A DNA stretch of 64,000 nt from Gambelia wislizenii (taxonomy: Eukaryota > Chordata > Lepidosauria > Squamata > Crotaphytidae). This document shows, in pieces, positions 55,922-64,000 of this stretch; the first letter of the stretch is position 1; each line of letters starts with the position of its first letter. Where the stretch lies: assembly GCA_030847615.1 (NCBI GenBank), contig JAUMIR010000001.1:65175501-65239500 (forward strand). Direction: 5' to 3'. The translations under genes were made by a program, and so were the position numbers. The notes beneath the pieces are model-generated. The model had not been told where the DNA came from, did not search any database, and was given only the letters and a program-made list of their open reading frames with translations.

Positions 55922-56587
55922 ATCATAGAATCATAGAGTTGGAAAAGACCCCAAGTGCCATCCAGTCCAACCCCCTGCCATGCAGGAATACACAATCAAA
56001 TCATTCCCAACAGATGGCCATCCAGCCTCTGTTTAAAAACCTCCAAAGAAAGAGACTCCACTACACTCTGAGGCAGTATATTCCACTTCCGAACAGCTCT
56101 TACTGTCAGGAAGTTCTTCCTAATGTTTAGGTGGAATCTCTTTTCCTGTAGTTTGAACCCATTGCTCTATATCCTAGTCTCTGGAGCAGCAGAAAACAAG
56201 GCTGCTCCATCCTCAGTATGACATTCCTTCAATCATATTTAATAATGGCTATCATGTCCCCTCTCAACCTTCTCTTCTCCAGACTAAACATGCCCAGCTC
56301 CCTAAGCCGCTACTCATAGGGAATGGCTTCCAGACCACCCACCATCCTGGCCACCCTCCTCCAGACACATTCCCTCTTGTCAATATCCTTCCTGAATTGT
56401 GGTGCCCAGAACTGGACACAGTATTCCAGGTGAGGTCTGACCAAAGCACAATACAGTGGCACTATTACTTCCCTTGATCTAGGCACTATACTTCTATTAA
56501 TGCACCCCAGAATCACACTGGCTTTTTTTAGCTGCTGCATCACACTGCTGACTTATGTTCAGCTTGTGGTCCACTAAGACTCCTACA
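55922..56587 (-). mobile_element. CR1 LINE 3' fragment, - arm of an inverted pair
   Basis: Begins with the CR1 tail ATCATAGAATCATAGAGTTG and runs to CCACTAAGACTCCTAC, covering slightly more ORF2 than its partner. It encodes a broken [19 protein letters not shown] segment on the - strand. Confidence 0.88.
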
Positions 56588-57582
56588 CCATACTATTTTA
56601 CTGCTATAATAAAATTAGAAGGTTTAGGGTAGGGGTGGGCATGTGACACCTTGAGGCTATTTTTGTGGTTCTTGACCCCTCCAGACTCCGGGACTGCCCT
56701 TTTACTAGCCACAAGAAAAAAGAAAGATGGCCCCCTCCAAGCTTCAAGGAGCAGCAATTCACATTTTAAGTAGGTTGCAATCTCTTCCCTGCACTGTTTG
56801 TAACATCCAAATACACCCATTTTTCAAAACCAGGAGTCAACTTCCAACCAATTCCATTTTTTGGTTGTTGTTCTTCTTCCCATCTTTTGTATTCTATACA
56901 GCCCTGTGACAGTCCCAGGGGCAGAAAAGTAGCCCCTGGATCCGCAGCAATTGCCCACTCCTGATTTAAAATGGCAGGATCTACTTATTTTCATTCAATT
57001 TTGTGAAGAAGAGGCTCTCACAGTTTTGCCACTCCACTTTAACAGACAGTTAAATTCTGTGCTCCAAAGACTTTGTAGAAAGGAATGAGGCAAACTACTC
57101 CCTCCCTCCATTTATGGCAGTCAAATACTTAATAAAAGTATAATCAATACTCTCTTTCATACATTGAAGGACTTCTGTTTTACTTGGAAAATAACAGAGC
57201 GTATGGGCTATCATCCCTTTTATGTCTTCTATATAAAAGGAATGACTACATAAAAAAAACAACTAAAGGAACAGTTGCAAAAGATGCTACTGCTGAACAG
57301 ATGATGCTAAGGTGAGAAAGTCTTCATTGAAGGAATCCAGTAAAGCTAGTATCAGTCAATGCAAATAAAATTGATCTATGTGTACCAGCAAATAAAATTG
57401 ATCTATGTGTACCAGAAATCTGAGTAGGTATAAAGCAGCTTCTAGCCATGCTAGAGATCAGCCACTGCTTTTGTTTCTTAGTCCTTGGGTGGTGTGATGG
57501 GAAGGACCAGATCTTGCAGGGCCACCCAGAAAGAATATGCAAGAGATAGGAGCAGCTATTGCTGCTACCTGCCCACCCCAGT
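56588..57582. other. No gene seen
   Basis: About 1 kb. It contains two directly repeated TTGATCTATGTGTACCAG units (57371-57416). Nothing else recognised. Confidence 0.5.
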
Positions 57583-57796
57583 CTGTCTACACAGTAGAAA
57601 TAAAGCAGTTTGACACCACTTTATCCACCATAGTTCTATCCTATGGAATCCTAGTATTTGTAGTTTGGTGAGGCACCAGAGTTCTCTGATAGAAAAGGCT
57701 AAATACCTCACAAAACTACAAATACCAGGATTCCATAGGATAGAACTATGGTGGATAAAGTGGTGTCAAACTGCTGTATTTCTGCAGTGCAGACAG
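57583..57796. mobile_element. Palindromic MITE
   Basis: Starts CTGTCTACACAGTAGAAATA and ends TATTTCTGCAGTGCAGACAG. The arms of about 95 bases, with TTTGACACCACTTTATCC and its complement, are nearly perfect. No coding capacity. Superfamily unassigned. Confidence 0.85.
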
Positions 57797-58966
57797 TCCT
57801 CCAGGGCACCATAGCAGGCAGGACAGAGCTGCTAAATGAAACACTCACAATATAGAAAACAGCTTTACACCACATCAGATCATTTGCCCATCCAGCTCCT
57901 ATTATTGATTCTACACTGACTAGCAGTTTCAGTGTTTCATACCTTTATGTGGAGATGCCACAGACAACCTTGTTTGTAAAGCACGTGCACTACTACTGAG
58001 CTATGAAACCTAGGAGGAAACCATCAGCACATCCTTTCTCTTGGGAGGTTCAGTGGACAGTGCATCCAAAGATGTCCAGAGACAAGGCATGAGGAGCTGA
58101 TCCTTTTCTGACCAGGCACCACTTTTGCCCATTTGCTTCCTTTTCAGCTATGAAAGGAGGGATGGACCCAGTTTGGTTGCCTAGAAAAAGGCCTCTAGTT
58201 ACTCTTTGTCTCTGGGCAGGCATCATACTGGGAAAGAGTGGGCCCACTGTAGAGGACTAGGATTCCACGAAAGATATCCAAGTAGGTCTGGTCCTTTTGG
58301 AGCAAGAATGCCTATGAAAAAGCAGGAAGTCTCTGCATACTTGTTCACTCCCCCTATCTCTTTTGCTTTCTCTCTCTCTCTATATATATAGGTTGCAGAA
58401 AAGGATTGAGCTCAGTACAGTACAGACTTTATAGGAAGAGAGAGAAACCATCAGCTGAGTCTTTCCTGAGCAGCCTCCTCTTCTGCTTCTCTGCCTCACT
58501 TGATCTCTCTCCCTGGATTGCGGATTACCCAATCCTATTTATTTATTTATTTACTTATTGGATTTATATCCCACCATTCTCCCATAATGGGAAACAGTGA
58601 GCTGTAACAGAAAGCCCCCTCTTTACAGGAGCCACTGCCACTACTTGCTCTTGGCTCTCTTTCTCTCTTTGGGTGGCCAGGATCCAGCCCAATAGTGGAG
58701 CCAAACAGCTTGCTGTTTTAAATAGCTACTACTTCTGTCCTCTTACTTGGTTTCCCCTTCTTCAGAGCAGCTTGGCAGAGTGAGGCAGGCTCACTTAGCA
58801 GGGCTACAGCTACTCAGTGTCTCCTGACTTGCTCATATTGCTTCAGTTTTGGGGCAGGAGAAGAGGCAGTTAAAAAAAATATTGTTCCAGCAGTAAGAGG
58901 AAAGTCCCTTCCTGGGAAAACAGGTCAGGTATGGACATTGGAAAAGTTATTGTCTCTAGACCAGTA
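57797..58966. other. No gene seen
   Basis: About 1.2 kb with a (CT)n/(TA)n run at 58370-58390 and a (TTTA)n run at 58538-58558. No recognisable gene. Confidence 0.5.
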
Positions 58967-58967
58967 T

Positions 58968-59302
58968 GAAGTCGACGGCTTTCACAGCCAGCATCCATAG
59001 ATTTTCCTTGGTTTTTTTCCAGGCTGTGAGGCCATGTTCTGGAAAAGTTTCTTTCTGGCGTTTTGCCCGCATCTGTGGCTGGCATCTTCAGAGAATGGTT
59101 GGGCAGGAATGTGTACGGGGTTTATATACTGTGAGCCCCTGCTGGGAAGATACGTAAACTATATAACCCCCCTCACACACACACACACACTCCTATCCAA
59201 CCATTATCTGAAGATGCCAGCCGCAGATGCAGGCAAAATGTCAGAAAGAAACTCTTCCAGAACACGGCTTCACAGCCCGAAAAAAACCCCAAGGAAAATC
59301 TA
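58968..59302. mobile_element. Palindromic MITE
   Basis: The left part (GATTTTCCTTGG, GGCTGTGAGGCC, TGGCTGGCATCTTCAG) is repeated inverted on the right (CTGAAGATGCCAGCC, GGCTTCACAGCCC, CCAAGGAAAATC). A (CA)n run lies at 59174-59190. The hAT element begins at its right edge. Confidence 0.75.
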
Positions 59303-59305
59303 GAT

Positions 59306-59690
59306 CAGAAGTTCTTAACCTGTGGTCTGGGGACCCCCAGGGGGCTGCAGTGTCCTCACAGGGGGCTTGAAGGCTGCTTGGCCCACCTCTTCCCTGCAGT
59401 GGAGTGGCCACAAGACAGGGGCCAAGGCAAAGGCTGGCTGGCTTGGCCTGTGCATTCAACCCACTCCAGCCACAAGCTTGCAGGAAGCAGGAGAAAAGTC
59501 TTCCCACCCTTTCCAGTGCTTCTGAGGGAAGGTTTAATGGATGGTGTAATCATATCATCATCAAGTTGTTATTATTATTATTATTATTGTCGTAGTAGTT
59601 GTCACGGTTATAAATCTTGAGTTAAGTTGTGGGGAGCTATGGCAACACAAGATATTTAAAGGGGGACCCTGGTGAAGAAAAGAGCCACTG
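59306..59690 (+). mobile_element. hAT-like MITE
   Basis: Starts CAGAAGTTCTTAACCTGTGG and ends GAAAAGAGCCACTG. The 8-bp flanks ATCTAGAT and GTCTAGAC agree at six of eight positions. An ATT-type triplet run is at 59567-59588. Confidence 0.75.
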
Positions 59691-59745
59691 GTCTAGACTA
59701 CAACTCTCAAGTCCCAAGTCCTGGCGGGGGATTCTAGAAACTGTA

Positions 59746-60296
59746 CAGTTGTCCCACTGTATCAACGGATTTAACTTTATTTTTAATTTTTGTATTTTGT
59801 TTTAAAGTATGTTTTAATTCCTGTATTATTTAATTGTATTTTAAGGGGAGGTGAGATTGAGGGTCCGGGATGTATATTTTAATTGTTGTAAGCCACCCTG
59901 ATTGTGTTTCATAGAGGGGCGGGATATAAATAAATGTTATTATTTATTATTTATATGAATATCTATAATATATTATAAATATATATATAATGAATTAAAA
60001 TGTATTATTATTATTATTCACAGCTTGAAAATATTCTTAAAAAATAATAATCCAAAAAGCAAACCTTGATTTTGCCATCTTATCTAAGGGACACTTAATA
60101 ATAATAATACTTAGTTATTTATTACCTGCCTCTCCCCTCAGGATCAGGGCGGGGTACAACATACATTACAATATACAATACAGTGCAACACAACACAATT
60201 ATATGCCATTGCATATAATGGGACTTGAGTATTCACGGATTTTGGTATCCACGGGGGTCCTGGAACCAAACCCCAGTGAATATGAACGGACAACTG
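59746..60296 (-). mobile_element. Tigger/pogo-like MITE with nested insertions
   Basis: Starts CAGTTGTCCCACTG, ends ATGAACGGACAACTG, and has TA on both sides. The right part (60010-60090 and 60195-60296) matches 10881-11111 in reverse. A LINE-like tail (about 59772-60005, ending in GGCGGGATATAAATAAATG) and a reversed tail (about 60100-60195) interrupt it. Confidence 0.8.
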
Positions 60297-60349
60297 TAGT
60301 CCAAAACTAACTCGCTCTGACCCAATGCTACCATTCATCCCCCAAACAC

Positions 60350-60632
60350 CCGTTGGAAAAAGTTTTGGCCATGGTTTTGTGAGACAACCCTAGCAAGAAC
60401 ATAAAAAGATATTTAAAATAAATATATTATTATTATTATATTTTTGCATTATTATTTTTATTAATCTTTTATTGGTTTTTTCTTTTCCAAATAGGTATAC
60501 TTGCAATGTGTAAATATAATGTTCATTGGGAAAGAAAAAAGAGTGATTATAGTGTGTTTAGATTAAGAGGAAACATGTATTAGTGTTAGGATAGATAGTT
60601 TTATTTTTGTATTAGTAAGAAAAGAGGAAAAC

Positions 60633-60663
<31 letters not shown>

Positions 60664-60735
60664 GCGTTATTGTTATGGCCTTTTGCGGTCGGGTGTATTT
60701 TTCAGTAGAATGGTCTTATTCCAATAAAAAAAATG
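60350..60735 (+). repeat. Local repeat R, copy 1
   Basis: Contains AAAGTTTTGGCCATGGTTTT, TTCTTTTCCAAATAGGTATA, GAGTGATTATAGTGTGTTTA and CAGTAGAATGGTCTTATTCC. It matches 61948-62220 in reverse and 62370-62640 directly. An (ATT)10-type run lies at 60634-60663. Confidence 0.8.
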
Positions 60736-60739
60736 CAAA

Positions 60740-61250
60740 ATCCCCAAACACCCGGAGGACTTTCCTTCCCGGTGGAGGAAGCGAGAAGGGCGGCCAACCA
60801 CAAGCCACCACCCGGCCTCCGCTGTTCCCACCCGGGGCGGCTGCTCTCCGCGGTGATTCCCGCCCACACCGCCGCCAGTGTGTGGAGGCAGCCAGGCCCG
60901 GCAGGCAGAGGCCTCCGCTCCCATGGAGAAAAGGCTGGCCGAGTTCCGAGCGGCCCGGCAGGCCAGCGGCGGCCCCCCGCGCTCTCCACAGCCCCTGAGG
61001 GTCGCGGAAATGGCGGCGAAAGAGGAGAGCCCGGCTGAGGTGGGTTAGCTTGGACAAGACGGGGCGTCGAAGCTCCCTCGGCCTCTCAGCCTCGGCGGAT
61101 GAACCCTGAACCTGGCGGAGCGCCTTCAACTTCCCTTGTACTCCGCATGTAGACTTTGCTGCGGGTCCCATTTTCCCTCAGAACTGGGGCTCGCGTGTTT
61201 GAGTGAGGGGCGCCCTCGCCCCAAAGGGAAGCCTCTCCACCCCCTTATCT
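60740..61250 (+). promoter_or_regulatory. CpG-rich promoter region of SAYSD1
   Basis: Roughly 500 bases rich in G+C and CpG within otherwise AT-rich DNA (for example CCGCGGTGATTCCCGCCC near 60845). No TATA box is seen, as is common for broadly expressed genes. The start of transcription is probably between about 60760 and 60900. Confidence 0.75.
60923..61039 (+). CDS. SAYSD1: SAYSD1, first coding exon (partial gene)
   Basis: 39 codons from ATG at 60923 to a splice donor GAG|GTGGGT at 61039/61040, ending in phase 0. The product begins MEKRLAEFRAAR, which I recognise as the start of SAYSvFN domain-containing protein 1. The rest of this exon (GGPPRSP...KEESPAE) is a low-complexity linker. SAYSD1 is a small ER membrane protein whose C-terminal SAYSvFN domain follows a membrane segment. 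It is reported to act in quality control of stalled, UFMylated ribosomes at the translocon. That domain is not in this exon, and no second exon was found between 61040 and 64000, so the gene continues beyond the window. The start is chosen by family match and the CpG island context. In human the neighbours are GLP1R and KCNK5. No exon of either was recognised here. Confidence 0.85.
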
Positions 61251-61419
61251 TGGCCTCTAGGGGGTCTCAAGCTTTGGGTCTCTAGACCTTTTGGACTTCA
61301 TTTCCCAGAATTCCCCACCATTGGTTTTGCTAGCTGAGGCTTCTGGGAGTCGAAGTCCAAAAGATCTGGATGGGGGAAATTAGGATTTTAAAAAATATTT
61401 ATATATATTATTTCATGTT

Positions 61420-61464
<45 letters not shown>

Positions 61465-61466
61465 GT
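61040..61466 (+). other. SAYSD1 intron 1, 5' part
   Basis: Intron sequence after the donor. A short palindromic MITE fragment lies at about 61285-61360 (TTTGGACTTCATTTCCCAGA pairing with TCTGGGAGTCGAAGTCCAAA), and an (AAT)n run at 61422-61463. Confidence 0.65.
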
Positions 61467-61940
61467 ATTTATACCCCGCTCCTCAGCCACAAAGGTTATC
61501 AGAGCGGCTTTCAAATTGTTAAGCAATAGAAATTTATACATCTACACTGCATTAAGCAGTTTCCAATGTGTGTTAGCTAATTGCCCCCACAAGCTGGGTA
61601 CTCAGCAAGCAATTTATTTATTTATACCCCGCTCTTTAGCCACAAGGCTGTCAGAGCGGCTTACAAATTGTTTAAGCAATAGCAATTTACACATCTACAC
61701 TGAATTCGCCAATTATTTTTAAATATATGTATTATTATATGTAATTTTAAGGGGGGTAAACTGTTTTAAGCTATTACTGTTGTTATGGATTCGTTTGTTT
61801 TATATCCAATTGTTGTGAGCTGCCTTGATTGCCTAATAGGCAAAAGGCGGGGTACAAAAATAAAGTTATTATTATTAAAGTTATTATTTCCAATGTGTGT
61901 TAGCTAATTACCCCCACATGCTGGGTACTCATTTTACTCA
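61467..61940 (-). mobile_element. Composite of second-family SINE copies
   Basis: Two tandem SINE 3' parts on the - strand, at 61467-61610 and 61612-61707 (TTATACCCCGCTCTTTAGCC on +). The second is continued at 61887-61940. A LINE-like tail (about 61708-61886, with AAAGGCGGGGTACAAAAATA) inserted between. Confidence 0.7.
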
Positions 61941-61947
61941 TTTACTA

Positions 61948-62220
61948 ATTTTATTGGAATAAGACCATTGTACTGAAAAATACACCCGACTGCAAAAGGC
62001 TGTAACAATAACACAGAAAAAATAAGTAAAAATATTTTCCTCTTTTCTTACTAATACAAAAATAAACTATCCTAACACTAACACATTTTTCCTTTTAATC
62101 TAAATACATTATAATCACTCTTTTTTCTTTTCCAATGAACATTACATTTACACATTACAATTATACATATTTGGAAAAGAAAAAAATTAATAAAAGACTA
62201 ATAAAAGATCTGGAGGACCA
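61948..62220 (-). repeat. Local repeat R, copy 2 (inverted)
   Basis: Reverse complement of 60456-60735. TTTTATTGGAATAAGACCAT corresponds to ATGGTCTTATTCCAATAAAA upstream of exon 1, and the match continues for about 270 bases with few changes. Confidence 0.85.
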
Positions 62221-62369
62221 AAGATGGAGAACTGCTCCTCTAGAGCACTTTGGCCCCTGAAGGAGTGTTCAGTATGTATAGCAGCCTTTCACAGCCTTTT
62301 TATCCTGGAGGAACCCTTGAAATAATTTTCAGGTTTCAGGGGCCACCTATATAAAAAGAGAAATTGCCA

Positions 62370-62640
62370 AACCATCGTTGGAGAAAGTTTTGGCCGTGGT
62401 TTAATGAGACAACCCAACAATAATTTAAGGGATATCTTTAAATAAATACAGTATTACTATTGTACTATTGTTGTATTATTATTTTTAATTAATTTTTTTC
62501 TTTTTCAAATACATATAAGTGTAGTGTGTAATTTCTAATTTTAGTATAAAGGTGTAAATATAATGTTCATTGGAAAAGAAATAAGAGTGATTATAGTGTG
62601 TTTAGATTAAGAGGAAAAATGGTATTAGTGTTAGGATAGA
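62370..62640 (+). repeat. Local repeat R, copy 3
   Basis: Direct match to 60350-60640 (AAAGTTTTGGCCGTGGTTTA, AATATAATGTTCATTGGAAA, GAGTGATTATAGTGTGTTTA). The preceding TTCACAGCCTTTTTATCCTG (62290) and GAGGAACCC suggest the repeat is part of a longer transposon copy. Confidence 0.8.
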
Positions 62641-64000
62641 ATGCATCTGGCTCTCCCAAATCCCTGTCCAGCACTTGAACCATTGTGGCTCTGTGTATGC
62701 AATGCAGAAAGGCACTGCATTGCTCTTTAGGATTTCAGCCATCAGATTAGTCCCTAGTATCAGTGAATGACAGCAAGTTTTGCTTTCAGGACACTTGTTC
62801 CCAACTTCTGCATTTTACAGCTAGTGAGGAGTTTCATCAGGTGGTTGACAGTAGAATTCCAGAGAACTAGTTAACAGATGAGTGAGAGTTTATTTAGCAA
62901 CCTCAGTTTGAAAAAGGGAGCTGTACACAGACCATACACCAATTGGTTTTTCACTATGATGAGTTAGGGTTGTTTTTTAAAGGGAATATTTTTCAAAAGC
63001 CAGAAAAGAGGTTTAGTATAAAAAAAGATTGATTAAAAATAAATAAATGGGTAATAAAAATGACATCCTTCTTGAAGGTTATTCTGAGTGTGTGCTGAAC
63101 TATGAGAGATTTGTCTGCCTGGTATAGTTCACTGCCCACATCAAAACCTCACTTCTCAAAAAAATGGAACAGTAGCACTTAACAGTATCTACATCTGTCA
63201 AGATAGTGTATCTCTTCCCTACTTTTCAAGGAGGTTAGACATTCTGTGATAAGCAAAGATGGAAGTGGCATTGAGGAAACATGGGAGGTTTGCAAATGAA
63301 TGGGGATGTCTTGAAACTCCTACCACCCCCACCCCAGTAAAATGTGAGAGAAGGAGCCATGGTGATTTCTCAACAGTGCCTCAGCTTGGAGCAGCTACTG
63401 TTTGCAGTAGTTTCTCAAACTGCAAACCAGCTTTGAACACTTTGAATCAATGGTTTCAGTGTCCGTCCTCATGTGCTAATACCATTTGTCTCTTGGTTTT
63501 GGGAAATATTCATTCATACCTACTTATAATCTTTCTTTCAAACCTTCACCATTGTTATGTTCAATATGAAATTTGTTCAATTTTGATATTTTCAGAAAGA
63601 GTTTATAAAAACACATAGAACTGAAATGGATACATTAGATGATCTAGAAAAAATTATCAAAGGGAATGATTCTGTTCATGACAGATGCCTTTCCAACCTT
63701 CTTGGAAACTGAATGACCTGTATCTCCTGCGCACTCCATAGCTGAAAATCCTCTTTCAGTGTGAAAAGGTTTTTATTCACTTTTAGTCATTTTCGCAATA
63801 ATTTTAAACCTATTGCTTTTCTCCAAGCTTACTTAAAAGGACGGAAGATCATTCTTCCATTTGATGTTATTTTAAATCAGTGGCAGGGTAATTGTAGTTC
63901 TCAGACTCTTTTTGTATCCCCTAAGCCATCCCCCATTTTTAAAAAAGGTGGGTGGTTTTTCCTCCCCAAATTGCCAGAAAATGCTCAGAATCATGAAAAA
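62641..64000. other. SAYSD1 intron, no second exon recognised
   Basis: About 1.4 kb. A 119-codon frame at 63259 has no SAYSvFN-type sequence and no convincing acceptor. No membrane segment followed by the SAYSvFN motif was seen in any frame. Confidence 0.55.

Noticed and set aside
60702..61171. Long - strand frames across the CpG island
   Set aside because: GC-rich sequence opens antisense frames. They overlap SAYSD1 exon 1 and match nothing known.
63259..63618. Possible second exon of SAYSD1
   Set aside because: The frame has no SAYSvFN-type residues, no membrane segment followed by that motif and no convincing acceptor.

Overview
The window reads as squamate reptile DNA, probably from an iguanian lizard. 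It has CR1 LINEs, tRNA-derived SINEs with a BovB/RTE-like tail, a 5S-rRNA-headed SINE of the 5S-Sauria type, an APE-type LINE with a C-terminal zinc finger, and many short non-autonomous DNA transposons. The species is inferred from repeat content only. No bacterial-style operons, CRISPR arrays or tRNA gene clusters are seen.

Host gene content is very low. The only host coding sequence I can support is the first coding exon of SAYSD1 on the + strand near the right end (60923-61039), inside a CpG-rich island. Its second exon is not recognisable before the window ends. The roughly 60 kb to its left is intergenic and built largely of transposable elements.

Layout. 0.1-1.2 kb: an LTR-like repeat split by a DNA transposon. 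3.4-5.4 kb: two palindromic foldback elements and a Tigger-like element. 6.3-9.3 kb: a CR1 end, two SINEs and DNA elements. 10.9-14.2 kb: a DNA transposon split by a 1.8 kb Helitron, which itself carries minisatellites and a hAT MITE. 14.3-17.2 kb: SINEs, CR1 ends and a foldback. 19.0-24.65 kb: one old CR1 broken by four later insertions, including a 2.1 kb LINE copy with a long open frame. 27.1-31.5 kb: a full-length CR1 on the - strand with both ORFs open. 32.3-36.1 kb: a full-length but broken copy of the second LINE with a 14-bp target duplication. 36.3-43.2 kb: five DNA elements of one family and one diverged relative or host of a nested element. 44-48 kb: SINEs and MITEs. 48.8-50.3 kb: a solo LTR inside an older LTR-like repeat. 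51.7-60.3 kb: hAT, Tigger-like and palindromic MITEs and a tail-to-tail CR1 pair. 60.4-62.6 kb: SAYSD1 exon 1 bracketed by copies of one repeat in opposite orientations.

The most unusual structures are two related groups of DNA elements whose ends read GGACTTT(A/T)TCAGAC. One is a chain of conserved hairpins with two conserved splice-donor-like sites. The other consists of near-perfect foldbacks that share ends, an internal module and usually the loop, but differ in much of the arms. All repeat calls were made by reading and comparing copies within the window; no database was searched.
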